Below, one piece after another: positions 1-7,423 of a stretch of 64,000 nucleotides of DNA. The DNA is from Tissierellia bacterium. GTDB taxonomy: Bacteria; Bacillota; Clostridia; Tissierellales; Peptoniphilaceae. The stretch is taken from the NCBI GenBank assembly GCA_030529425.1, contig JAUMWX010000003.1, positions 1-64,000 of the forward strand. Reading direction: 5' to 3'. The position numbers were made by a program, and so were the translations under genes. The notes under the pieces are model-generated. The model was not told the origin of the DNA, made no database searches, and saw only the letters and a list, made by a program, of their open reading frames with translations. Numbering within the stretch: position 1 is the first letter of the stretch; each line of letters begins with the position of its first letter.

Positions 1-1417
1 AAGAAACATTTGCGATTGGTGAAGTGATTGTTACGGATACGGTATCTTACAAGGAATTGATAGTCGGCAAAGAATACACAGTAAAAGGTGTGTTGATGAA
101 CAAGGCAACAAATACACCGTTGTTGATAGACGGAAAAGAAGTAAAAGCTGAAAAGACATTTACAGCCGATACTAAAGACGGGACAGTGGAACTTGAATTT
201 AAATTTGATGCAAGTGAACTTGAAACAACCGAAGTTGTGGTATTTGAAAAATTGTTTAAGGGAGATGTTGAAGTAACATCCCACGAAGATATCAATGACG
301 AAGCCCAAACTGTAATAGTAAGAAAACCTGAGATCAAGACATTGGCAAAAGTAGATGGAGAAAAAGAAACATTTGCGATTGGTGAAGTGATTGTTACGGA
401 TACGGTATCTTACAAGGAATTGATAGTCGGCAAAGAATACACAGTAAAAGGTGTGTTGATGAACAAGGCAACAAATACACCGTTGTTGATAGACGGAAAA
501 GAAGTAAAAGCTGAAAAGACATTTACAGCCGATACTAAAGACGGGACAGTGGAACTTGAATTTAAATTTGATGCAAGTGAACTTGAAACAACCGAAGTTG
601 TGGTATTTGAAAAATTGTTTAAGGGAGATGTTGAAGTAACATCCCACGAAGATATCAATGATGAAGCCCAAACTGTAATAGTAAGAAAACCTGAGATCAA
701 GACATTGGCGGAAGTGGATGGAGAAAAAGAGACATTTGCAAAAGGCGAGGTAGTGATTACGGATAAAGTTGCCTACAAAGACTTGATAGTCGGCAAGGAA
801 TACACAGTAAAAGGTGTGTTGATGAACAAGGCAACAAATACACCGTTATTGATAGACGGAAAAGAAGTAAAAGCTGAAAAGACATTTATAGCCGATACTA
901 AAGACGGAATAGTGGAACTTGAATTCAAATTTGATGCAAGTAAACTTGAGACAACCGAAGTTGTGGTATTTGAAAAATTGTTTAAGGGAGATGTTGAAGT
1001 AACATCCCACGAAGATATCAATGACGAAGCCCAAACTGTAATGATAAAAGATGCAAATATAGCAACACATGCAACCGTAAACGGGGAAAAAGAAACAGAG
1101 GCCCAAAAGGATGTTGAGGTGTTGGACAGAGTACATTACAGCGGATTAATAGTAGGTAAGGAATACACATTAAAAGGAGTATTGATGGATAAGGCGACAA
1201 ACAGTAAGCTGATTGTAGGCGGAAAAGAAGTGACATCAGAAGTGAAATTTGTTGCGGAAAAATCTGAAGGTATGGTAGAAATGAAGTTCACATTTGACGC
1301 CACAGGACTTGGAGGCAAGGAAGTGGTGGTATTTGAAAAACTATACAAAGATGGAGAAGAGATAGCGGCACATGAAGATATAAATGATGCTGCACAGACA
1401 GTATTCATCAAAAAGCC
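1..1417 (+). repeat. Tandem 363-bp coding repeats
   Basis: The phrase beginning AAGAAACATT recurs with variations at 1, 364, 727 and 1090, an exact 363-bp period (121 codons). Copies 1 and 2 differ by about one base over some 340; copy 3 has scattered changes; copy 4 is clearly older. This gradient suggests recent duplication or gene conversion at the N-terminal side. Confidence 0.93.
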
Positions 1418-1532
1418 GAAAGAAGTAACACCACCTACAGGGGATGGTACGAGAGTGGGATTGATGTTAACGGTAATGGCGATGTCAATGGCGGCATTTG
1501 TACTATTCGAAAGGAAGAGAAGAATAGTTTAA
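1..1532 (+). CDS. VaFE/T-Q ester-bond repeat surface protein, 5' end outside window
   Basis: A cell-wall-anchored adhesin or stalk protein; the reading frame is already open at base 3, so the N-terminus lies upstream. It consists of four 121-residue repeats, the first cut by the window edge. Each repeat has the IxTxA strand, a VFE motif and an HxDINDxxQT motif. In known ester-bond domains (Cpe0147 type) a Thr and a Gln are cross-linked with help from Glu, His and Asp, and the His-x4-Asp-x2-Gln spacing seen here matches. The C-terminus has TPPTGDG, a hydrophobic stretch (about 20 residues) and an ERKRRIV tail. This is a sortase-type signal, though not a canonical LPXTG. Repeats 1 and 2 are almost identical in DNA; the fourth is diverged. 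The role in adhesion is inferred from the family. Confidence 0.85.
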   Translation, partial: ETFAIGEVIVTDTVSYKELIVGKEYTVKGVLMNKATNTPLLIDGKEVKAEKTFTADTKDGTVELEFKFDASELETTEVVVFEKLFKGDVEVTSHEDINDEAQTVIVRKPEIKTLAKVDGEKETFAIGEVIVTDTVSYKELIVGKEYTVKGVLMNKATNTPLLIDGKEVKAEKTFTADTKDGTVELEFKFDASELETTEVVVFEKLFKGDVEVTSHEDINDEAQTVIVRKPEIKTLAEVDGEKETFAKGEVVITDKVAYKDLIVGKEYTVKGVLMNKATNTPLLIDGKEVKAEKTFIADTKDGIVELEFKFDASKLETTEVVVFEKLFKGDVEVTSHEDINDEAQTVMIKDANIATHATVNGEKETEAQKDVEVLDRVHYSGLIVGKEYTLKGVLMDKATNSKLIVGGKEVTSEVKFVAEKSEGMVEMKFTFDATGLGGKEVVVFEKLYKDGEEIAAHEDINDAAQTVFIKKPKEVTPPTGDGTRVGLMLTVMAMSMAAFVLFERKRRIV

Positions 1533-1581
1533 TTGCTCTTTGTCAAATAGTATTGGTGAAGGGTTTTAAACAAACAACATA

Positions 1582-1614
1582 GGGAGTTGAAATTAATATT
1601 TCGACTCTCTTTTT
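1582..1614 (+). terminator. Terminator of the surface-protein gene
   Basis: GGGAGTTGAAA pairs with TTTCGACTCTC (one G-T pair) around a short AT loop, followed by a T run. It lies 50 bases past the stop codon. Confidence 0.75.
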
Positions 1615-1856
1615 AGTTGTCAAACTATTCCTTTATATCATAGGTAGGAGTTGATTATAGACTATTGTTTTAAAAACAGATTAATTTTATCGGTAAAATT
1701 GATATTAGCATCTGTTAAAAGATTAAGATTATTCCTCACCGACACTATTAACTGTAGAGCTTTTAAAGTCACCAAGAGGAAGTAAATAGTAAAGATTTGA
1801 TACTTCTTTTTTATGTTAGAATTAAGTGCAATCAGAAGAATCAAGCTCAAAAAAAT
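1615..1856 (-). other. Gene-free stretch, possible minus-strand gene remnant
   Basis: The gap 1533-1903 has no convincing gene. On the minus strand two short coding-looking pieces lie in different frames: one ends LGDFKSSTVNSVGEE with its stop at 1731-1729, the other ends LLTDANINFTDKINLFLKQ with its stop at 1664-1662. They could be the decayed C-terminus of one gene, but no family was recognised and no ribosome site supports expression. Confidence 0.2.
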
Positions 1857-1885
1857 TTGACAAAGAATATATAGGATGGTATTAT
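1857..1885 (+). promoter_or_regulatory. Promoter of tRNA-Met/tRNA-Gly
   Basis: TTGACA at 1857-1862 and TATTAT at 1880-1885 with a 17-bp spacer; the first tRNA starts 19 bases downstream. Confidence 0.8.
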
Positions 1886-1903
1886 ATATCTTGTCAGTAA
1901 TAA

Positions 1904-1980
1904 GGCGGTGTAGCTCAGTTGGCTAGAGCATGCGGTTCATACCCGCAGTGTCGGCAGTTCAAATCTGTCCACCGCTACCA
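1904..1980 (+). tRNA. tRNA-Met (CAT)
   Basis: The cloverleaf has acceptor GGCGGTG pairing with CACCGCT (first pair G-T), discriminator A and an encoded CCA. The anticodon stem is TGCGG/CCGCA with loop TTCATAC. It lacks the GGG/CCC anticodon-stem pairs of initiator tRNA, so elongator Met is most likely; a lysidine-modified Ile tRNA with CAT anticodon is the alternative. Confidence 0.9.
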
Positions 1981-1981
1981 T

Positions 1982-2056
1982 GCGGAAATGGCTCAGTGGT
2001 AGAGCATCGCCTTGCCAAGGCGAGGGTCGCGAGTTCGAATCTCGTTTTCCGCTCCA
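1982..2056 (+). tRNA. tRNA-Gly (GCC)
   Basis: Acceptor GCGGAAA pairs with TTTCCGC, discriminator T, encoded CCA. Anticodon stem TCGCC/GGCGA with loop TTGCCAA. It starts one base after the Met tRNA, so the two are cotranscribed. Confidence 0.95.
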
Positions 2057-2058
2057 TT

Positions 2059-2085
2059 AGGCTTATGTTTGCATAAGCCTTTTTT
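2059..2085 (+). terminator. Terminator after tRNA-Gly
   Basis: Perfect 9-bp stem AGGCTTATG/CATAAGCCT, loop TTTG, then five Ts. Confidence 0.9.
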
Positions 2086-2095
2086 ATTCCTAATA

Positions 2096-2124
2096 TTGAA
2101 TTGTATAGGGATTTATAGTATAAT
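2096..2124 (+). promoter_or_regulatory. Promoter of tRNA-Arg
   Basis: TTGAAT at 2096-2101 and TATAAT at 2119-2124, spacer 17 bp, 13 bases before the tRNA. Confidence 0.8.
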
Positions 2125-2137
2125 CTAATTGTGTTAT

Positions 2138-2214
2138 GTGCCATTAGCTCAGCTGGATAGAGCGTCTGGCTACGGACCAGAAGGCCAAGGGTTCGAATCC
2201 TTTATGGCACGCCA
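2138..2214 (+). tRNA. tRNA-Arg (ACG)
   Basis: Acceptor GTGCCAT pairs with ATGGCAC, discriminator G, encoded CCA. Anticodon stem TCTGG/CCAGA with loop CTACGGA, so anticodon ACG (deaminated to ICG by TadA in bacteria). Standard D and T arms are present. Confidence 0.95.
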
Positions 2215-2268
2215 CAAAGTTTTTATACGAACTGTTGATATTTTTTAGTTCGACATGTAATACACCAA

Positions 2269-2296
2269 AGCTGCTGTTATTTAACAGTGGCTTTTT
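2269..2296 (+). terminator. Terminator after tRNA-Arg
   Basis: AGCTGCTGTTA pairs with TAACAGTGGCT (two wobble pairs), followed by TTTTT. The AT-rich DNA from 2297 to 2497 holds no gene or clear promoter that I can see. Confidence 0.8.
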
Positions 2297-2511
2297 AATT
2301 GTTTAAAATTATCATCAAAGAATATTGAGTCGAAAAATTAATTTTCGTTTAATTTATAAATAATAATTGATATATTTTAAGTAATTTGTAGGTAAATGTG
2401 ACAGATAAATTTAATGATTATGAATATACATTTATTTATGGGGTAATACTTGAATGTAAATATTTATTTTTGATTAATCCGTGTTGATAAGTTAAATAGG
2501 AGAATTGTGTG

Positions 2512-2841
2512 ATGAAAATAAGTGATAAGGCAAAAAAGTATTTAATTGAAAAAAATATTAAATGTATTTTGATTGACTCCAAAGTAAAGATTGAATTTAA
2601 CGGATGTCCATGTGCCGGGGGGACTAAGGCAAGCGTAAAACCGTTAATAAGTTTTGAGGAACCTAAAAACAAGGATGAATTTATCTATATGAGTGTACAA
2701 GGTTTTGATGTCTATATAAAAGATAGATTATATTCAGCTTTTAATGAGGATACGGAACTTAAATACTCCAAAATATTTTTAAAAGAGAGGCTGAGTTTGA
2801 AAAAATTTGACATAGAAAATATTTCTAGGTGTGCAAATTAG
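2512..2841 (+). CDS. Small HesB-like protein with a CxC motif
   Basis: A 109-residue cytoplasmic protein. The first 20 residues (KISDKAKKYL) resemble the start of IscA/HesB-fold proteins, and residues around 31-36 carry GCPCAGG where IscA-type proteins have a Cys-Gly-rich metal-binding turn. Related anaerobe families sometimes have selenocysteine here; this copy uses two TGT/TGC-type Cys codons. The start ATG is preferred over GTG at 2509 because AGGAGA at 2498-2503 is 8 bases away. It stands alone, just before the ldh promoter. A role in redox or iron-sulfur chemistry is a guess from the fold. Confidence 0.55.
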   Translation: MKISDKAKKYLIEKNIKCILIDSKVKIEFNGCPCAGGTKASVKPLISFEEPKNKDEFIYMSVQGFDVYIKDRLYSAFNEDTELKYSKIFLKERLSLKKFDIENISRCAN

Positions 2842-2843
2842 GA

Positions 2844-2872
2844 TTGATAAGCATAACTGATTAGTATATACT
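2844..2872 (+). promoter_or_regulatory. Promoter of ldh with palindromic -10 region
   Basis: TTGATA at 2844-2849 and TATACT at 2867-2872, spacer 17 bp. The -10 lies inside a perfect 14-bp palindrome TTAGTATATACTAA (2861-2874), a possible operator. Confidence 0.65.
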
Positions 2873-2890
2873 AACTGAGTGAGGTGAATT

Positions 2891-3844
2891 ATGAATAAGA
2901 ACAAAATAATTTTAATAGGTGACGGTCAAGTAGGCTCCAGCTATGCATTTGCAGTTACTTTACTTGGAATAGGTAGAGAGCTTGGAATTATAGACATAGA
3001 TGAGAAGAAAGCGGAAGGAGATGCTATGGACTTATCCGATGCATTATCATTTACCGCACCTAAAAAAATATATAAAGCGGACTATTCCGATTGTAAAGAT
3101 GCGGCTATTGTAGTGATAACTGCAGGAATGGCACAAAAACCGGGAGAGACAAGATTGGATTTGGTTGATAAAAACTTGAAATTATTTAAGGATATGGTAG
3201 GAAAAGTTGTTGATTCCGGATTTGAAGGAATATTTTTGGTTGCTACAAATCCTGTAGATATATTGTCTTATGCCACATGGAAATTTTCCGGATTTCCTGC
3301 ACATAAGGTAATGGGTTCAGGAACTACTCTTGATTCTTCGAGATTTAGGAAAGAGATTGCCGAACTTACCGAAGTTGATCCAAGATCTGTGCATGCGTAT
3401 ATAATGGGAGAACACGGAGATACGGAATTTGCCGTTTGGTCGCATGCTAATATAGGGGGATTACCTATAAATGAGTGGGTTAAATCTAATGAAGCTGACG
3501 AGTTAGCACTATTAGAGTCATTCAACAAGGTTAAAAATGCAGCATATGAAATAATTGAGCGTAAGAAAGCTACATACTATGGAATTGCTACAGCTTTAGC
3601 CAGAATAACAAAGGCAATTTTATACGATGAAAACAGTATATACTCCGTGTCTTCACTAATGCAGGGAGAATATGGACTGGACGATGTATATATCGGTTCT
3701 CCAGCAATAATTAATCGTTCCGGTGTAAGACATGCCGTTGAAATACCTTTAACCGACACGGAAAAGGAAAGAATGCAGTATTCTGCAAGTGTTTTGAAGA
3801 ATATAATAAAAGAATCATTTGAGAAATTAAATAAGGAAAACTAG
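2891..3844 (+). CDS. ldh: L-lactate dehydrogenase
   Basis: Reduces pyruvate to L-lactate with NADH in the cytoplasm, regenerating NAD+ during fermentation. The 317 residues begin with the Rossmann glycine motif [10 protein letters not shown] (residues 11-20). The active-site loop is QKPGETR (82-88): Gln82 is the residue that selects pyruvate over oxaloacetate and Arg88 is catalytic. The catalytic His175 lies in GEHGDTEF. Length and motifs are typical of the family. GAGGTG precedes the ATG. It is monocistronic, with its own promoter and a convergent neighbour downstream. Confidence 0.96.
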   Translation: MNKNKIILIGDGQVGSSYAFAVTLLGIGRELGIIDIDEKKAEGDAMDLSDALSFTAPKKIYKADYSDCKDAAIVVITAGMAQKPGETRLDLVDKNLKLFKDMVGKVVDSGFEGIFLVATNPVDILSYATWKFSGFPAHKVMGSGTTLDSSRFRKEIAELTEVDPRSVHAYIMGEHGDTEFAVWSHANIGGLPINEWVKSNEADELALLESFNKVKNAAYEIIERKKATYYGIATALARITKAILYDENSIYSVSSLMQGEYGLDDVYIGSPAIINRSGVRHAVEIPLTDTEKERMQYSASVLKNIIKESFEKLNKEN

Positions 3845-3868
3845 TATTATCATTTTTTCATGAAAAAG

Positions 3869-3958
3869 AAACCAACCCTTCTATTTTCTAAATCATATTC
3901 ATCCTTTCTTTGAGTTTGATCTTTGAAAGGAGATAAGGGATATAGATAGGGTCGGTTT
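3869..3958. terminator. Long-loop inverted repeat between convergent genes
   Basis: AAACCAACCCT at 3869 pairs imperfectly with AGGGTCGGTTT ending 3958, and an inner hairpin CCTTTC/GAAAGG sits at 3903-3930. It lies between the ends of ldh and the minus-strand gene, so a bidirectional terminator is plausible. No strong T run is present. Confidence 0.4.
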
Positions 3959-3962
3959 AATT

Positions 3963-5417
3963 TTAGGTGTTTTTTTTGATAATTATCAGGTACGGAGCAC
4001 TATGTTTTTCGGTGTTTCGCATAATTTTATGACTATATTTTTCTATATGTTTTAATAAGTTCAGACTTTCTGTTTTACCCTCTTTATGTCCGGGATAGAC
4101 TACGACAGTTATAAGTCCGTTTTTTTCAAGCATTTGGTATGACTTGTCTATGGCGATTTTTGTTGTTTCCCATGTGGTACATATGGTTTTGTCCGAGTTG
4201 GGAAGGTATCCTAAATTAAAGTGTATGAGTTTGATTTTTTTGTTCAATTTCAGAGTGTCAATTTCGGCATGATTTAATTGAAAGATTTCTACATTTTGTA
4301 TCGAGTTTTCATTTAACTTTTTAAATGTGGAGGAAATTGCATTTTTTTGAATATCTAAAGCGTACACTTTGCCATTTCTGACAATTCCTGAAAGATAGAG
4401 TGTATCATGACCGTTTCCACAGGTTGCATCTATGACATTGTCATTATGAGAAAGTTTTTTTTCCCATATGTTTTTTGCGTAATTAAGTACTGATTGGTGA
4501 TATCCCTGAATCGTGTTTCTTCGGTTCAATTCTTTATCTATCTCATTTATTACTGTGAACTTTTTTACGACCCAATTGGGTTCAATAAGGTATTTTTCAT
4601 CAGGGTCTCCGGTTAATCTATGAATTACAATATTATCTTTTAATAATTCTATTTGATCACAAACTACATCGACAAACTCATCTTTTGTCATAGTTTTAAA
4701 CTTGTCTTTTTCATATATTTGTGCAAGTTTGGTTCCTTTTTCTATAAAAAGATTATGAATCTTGATTCCTTGAATATCCATTTCATTCAAAAAGATAATA
4801 TTGTTTAGCATGTCTTGCTTGGTTTCATTTGGCAAACCGTTTATAATATGAACGACAACATCTATTTTTAAAGATCTAAGTTTTTTTACGCATTTAACAA
4901 ATGATTCAAGAGTTGAAGCTCTGTTGATAAATTCCGTGCTTTTTTGATTAATCGTTTGAAGACCTAGTTCCACAGTTAAAAAAGTTCTCTGATTTATATC
5001 GCTTAAGTACTCATATACTTCATCTGTTATGGAGTCATCCCTTGTGGCGATTGAAATACCGACAACATCCTTTTTTTCTAAAAGCGGTTCAAAGCGCTTT
5101 TTAAGATTTTCAACCGTATCATAAGTATTTGTATTTGCTTGAAAATATATAATATACTTAGAGTCTTTCCATTTTTTATTAAGCGAAAAAACTTTGGTTT
5201 CGAATTGTTCATCAAGATCAAATTTTATATTTTTATTTGTACTTGTAGAACCGCTGCGGCAGAATATACAACCTCCAAAAGATTTAGTTCCGTCAATGTT
5301 GGGGCAAGTAAAGTTGCCGTCAAGGGATATTTTTGCGATTTTACTGTCAAATTTTTTTCTGTAAAAATAATTAAGAGTATAGTATCTTTTATTGTTATCA
5401 AAATATTTAAATTTCAT
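3963..5417 (-). CDS. Radical-SAM (YtqA/MnmL) fused to methyltransferase (YtqB/MnmM)
   Basis: A 484-residue fusion of two proteins that are neighbours in Bacillus. Residues 1-300 are a TIGR01212/YhcC-type radical SAM domain with the cluster cysteines C38, C50 and C53. Residues 308-484 are a class I methyltransferase with the SAM loop DATCGNGHDT (330-339) and the YtqB signature NLGYLP (401-406). The Bacillus counterparts act on the wobble uridine of tRNA: YtqA in converting the carboxymethylaminomethyl group to the aminomethyl form, YtqB methylating it to mnm5. One polypeptide would carry out both consecutive steps. An in-frame TAA upstream fixes the ATG; the nearest GGAGG is 31 bases away, an unusually poor ribosome site. 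Confidence 0.88.
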   Translation of the reverse strand: MKFKYFDNNKRYYTLNYFYRKKFDSKIAKISLDGNFTCPNIDGTKSFGGCIFCRSGSTSTNKNIKFDLDEQFETKVFSLNKKWKDSKYIIYFQANTNTYDTVENLKKRFEPLLEKKDVVGISIATRDDSITDEVYEYLSDINQRTFLTVELGLQTINQKSTEFINRASTLESFVKCVKKLRSLKIDVVVHIINGLPNETKQDMLNNIIFLNEMDIQGIKIHNLFIEKGTKLAQIYEKDKFKTMTKDEFVDVVCDQIELLKDNIVIHRLTGDPDEKYLIEPNWVVKKFTVINEIDKELNRRNTIQGYHQSVLNYAKNIWEKKLSHNDNVIDATCGNGHDTLYLSGIVRNGKVYALDIQKNAISSTFKKLNENSIQNVEIFQLNHAEIDTLKLNKKIKLIHFNLGYLPNSDKTICTTWETTKIAIDKSYQMLEKNGLITVVVYPGHKEGKTESLNLLKHIEKYSHKIMRNTEKHSAPYLIIIKKNT

Positions 5418-5472
5418 AATTTAGTTATATATTAAGAATATTACTTATTTTCCTCCGAAATTTATTTTTTTT

Positions 5473-5501
5473 ATTATATCATCTAAATTCTATAAATGCA
5501 C
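5473..5501 (-). promoter_or_regulatory. Candidate promoter of the MnmLM fusion
   Basis: On the minus strand TATAAT (5478-5473) has a weak GTGCAT 17 bp upstream (5501-5496). It would leave a leader of about 50 bases. Confidence 0.3.
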
Positions 5502-5553
5502 ATTATGAGATGAATTATTGAAAAATTTTATACAAAAAATAGAATTTTGAGAA

Positions 5554-5582
5554 TGGAAAAAACATATTTTTTATAGTATAAT
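5554..5582 (+). promoter_or_regulatory. Candidate promoter of the ruv operon
   Basis: TATAAT at 5577-5582 with TGGAAA at 5554-5559, spacer 17 bp, 33 bases before the first ATG of the operon. No LexA box is visible nearby, unlike in many bacteria where ruv genes are SOS controlled. Confidence 0.5.
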
Positions 5583-5615
5583 AGCCATTAGAAATTGTAC
5601 GAGGGGAGAGAGAAG

Positions 5616-6332
5616 ATGCAAGAGCTAAATCTAGAATTTGAAAAAAGTTTAGAGTATCAATTTTTATATAATGATGATCCGAATTCTATTTTTTTATTGT
5701 TATCTTGGTTGGATAATAAACACCTTTGTTACAATTTGGCTCCGAAATACAGCGTTACTAAGGCGTTGTTGACAGGATTGAGAAGGAGTATAAGAGGTAG
5801 GGTGGACAAGAAATCTATTGTCGATGCAATAAGCAGATTGGTAAGTGATGACTTGAATCGATTGGAACTTGCTTTCACAATCAAAGCTTATAGAAATGCA
5901 TATAACAATTTAAAAATGGTCGACAGGCTTGAAAAGATTGCATTGAAACGATTTACGCCCAACCAATTGATACTTAAAAATACATTGCTTCATGAAGTAA
6001 ATGATTCTGAAATAGAAGCTTTTAAAGAAGAAATTCAAAACGAACTTATAAAAAATAAGGAACTTGCCCTAAATGACTATCATGCGAATGTATTTTTAGA
6101 TAAGAATATAAAAAAGAAAATCTATAGAGTAAATTACTATATGGATAAACAAGTAGTCGTAGATTATATGAATACCGATATTTTAAGGGTTGAAGGAAAC
6201 AATCTCAGCATTAATGAACTTAAACATATATACGACAAGTCGAAATTTTATATAAACAGGAGATTAAAGTCAGCTTATTTGAATCAGTATTGGTATTCAT
6301 TAAATGATTCGGTACTTAGTAGATATATATGA
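5616..6332 (+). CDS. Uncharacterised protein upstream of ruvC
   Basis: A 238-residue soluble protein that I do not recognise. There is no signal peptide, membrane segment or enzyme motif. The sequence is rich in Lys, Asn, Tyr and Leu, with charged amphipathic helices (for example around residues 80-115 and 125-150). ATG at 5616 is chosen over an upstream TTG because GAGGGGAG lies 7 bases before it. Its TGA overlaps the ruvC ATG (ATGA), implying translational coupling to Holliday-junction processing genes. A role in DNA recombination would be inference from position only. Confidence 0.75.
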   Translation: MQELNLEFEKSLEYQFLYNDDPNSIFLLLSWLDNKHLCYNLAPKYSVTKALLTGLRRSIRGRVDKKSIVDAISRLVSDDLNRLELAFTIKAYRNAYNNLKMVDRLEKIALKRFTPNQLILKNTLLHEVNDSEIEAFKEEIQNELIKNKELALNDYHANVFLDKNIKKKIYRVNYYMDKQVVVDYMNTDILRVEGNNLSINELKHIYDKSKFYINRRLKSAYLNQYWYSLNDSVLSRYI

Positions 6333-6823
6333 TTATTTTAGGAATTGATCCGGGCATAGCCATTGTCGGATACGGGATAATAGAAGTTATTGGAAATAAG
6401 ATTACGATGTTGGAGTACGGAAGTATTCAGACTGTTGCAAATTCTCCTACACCCGACAGATTGAAAATTATTTACAAAGAGTTAGATGAAATTATTAATC
6501 AATATAAACCGACGGAAGTTGCATATGAGAAATTATTTCATGAAAAGAATACAAAGACATTTATAAATGTCAGTCAAGCAAGAGGAGTCGAAATCCTTGT
6601 CGCAACTCTAAACAATTTAGAAATTTTTGAATATACACCTCTTCAAGTAAAGACTGCTCTTACAGGATATGGAAGAGCAACAAAAAATCAAGTTCAAGAA
6701 AGCGTCAAGAGAATATTGAATTTAAGCGATATACCTAAACCTGACGATGCGGCGGATGCATTGGCAATTGCAATATGCCACAGCTTCAGCAAGAAGTTCA
6801 GAGATTTATTTAGAATGAGGTGA
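6329..6823 (+). CDS. ruvC: Holliday junction resolvase RuvC
   Basis: Endonuclease that cuts Holliday junctions symmetrically in the RuvABC complex during recombination repair. The 164 residues match the family length. The four acidic catalytic residues are visible: D7 in GIDPG, E67 in AYEKLF, and D140 and D143 in PDDAADALA. It overlaps the preceding unknown gene by four bases and the ruvA region follows directly, the ordinary ruvC-ruvA-ruvB order. Confidence 0.97.
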   Translation: MIILGIDPGIAIVGYGIIEVIGNKITMLEYGSIQTVANSPTPDRLKIIYKELDEIINQYKPTEVAYEKLFHEKNTKTFINVSQARGVEILVATLNNLEIFEYTPLQVKTALTGYGRATKNQVQESVKRILNLSDIPKPDDAADALAIAICHSFSKKFRDLFRMR

Positions 6824-6828
6824 TTTTT

Positions 6829-7416
6829 TTGTTTTCATACATTATCGGTGAAGTAAAATATATAGGAAATTCATACATAATTTTGGAAAATAACAATATA
6901 GGATATAAGATTCTTATGTCCCAAAGAAACATTTCAAATCTTTTACTGAATGAGACACATAAGATTTATACTGAATTCATCGTGAGAGAAGATGGGGTAT
7001 ATCTTTATGGTTTTTATTCGATAGAAGAATTAGAAATGTTTTTAAATTTAAATACAGTTTCTTCAATAGGTCCAAAGGTTTCATTAGCAATTTTATCGGC
7101 TCTTACAATAAATGAGTTAAAAAGAGCAATTGCAAATAATGATATAATAACAATAACAAAGGCTCAGGGAGTGGGCAAGAAATCCGCAAGCAGGATAATA
7201 TTGGAATTATCTGATAAAATAAGAATTGAAGAATTAGTCGGCAAGGATGATGAAAACAATCAAAATATCATGATTAATGACAATTATGAGATTGCCTTGG
7301 AAGCTTTGATAAATTTAGGATTTACAAAACAGGATGCCGTAAAAAAATTAAAAGGTATTGAAACAGCCGAACTTGAACTTTCTGAGATTATTAAAATTGC
7401 TCTAAAAAGTATGTAG
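6829..7416 (+). CDS. ruvA: Holliday junction branch migration protein RuvA
   Basis: Junction-binding subunit that loads the RuvB motor on four-way DNA. The TTG at 6829 is taken as start: GAGGTGA sits 5 bases upstream and the product then begins MFSYIIGEV, the usual family beginning. A GTG at 6820 would add three residues. The 195 residues comprise an OB-fold (1-63), two helix-hairpin-helix motifs (SSIGPKVSLAIL at 78-89; GVGKKSASRIILEL at 114-127) and a C-terminal domain III (150-195) that contacts RuvB. Confidence 0.95.
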   Translation: MFSYIIGEVKYIGNSYIILENNNIGYKILMSQRNISNLLLNETHKIYTEFIVREDGVYLYGFYSIEELEMFLNLNTVSSIGPKVSLAILSALTINELKRAIANNDIITITKAQGVGKKSASRIILELSDKIRIEELVGKDDENNQNIMINDNYEIALEALINLGFTKQDAVKKLKGIETAELELSEIIKIALKSM

Positions 7417-7423
7417 GTGAATT

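Noticed and set aside
47-1411. Long minus-strand open frames inside the repeat protein
   Set aside because: They recur with the repeat, have no ribosome sites, and the plus frame has clear domain similarity; they are antisense shadows.
2228-2252. CGAACT...AGTTCG as a LexA box
   Set aside because: The half-sites are 13 bases apart rather than four; it is just a weak hairpin.
2398-2487. Short open frame starting GTG at 2398
   Set aside because: Only about 29 codons, with a weak ribosome site and no recognisable product.
5418-5615. SOS control of the ruv operon
   Set aside because: No GAACNNNNGTTC-type box is present upstream of 5616.
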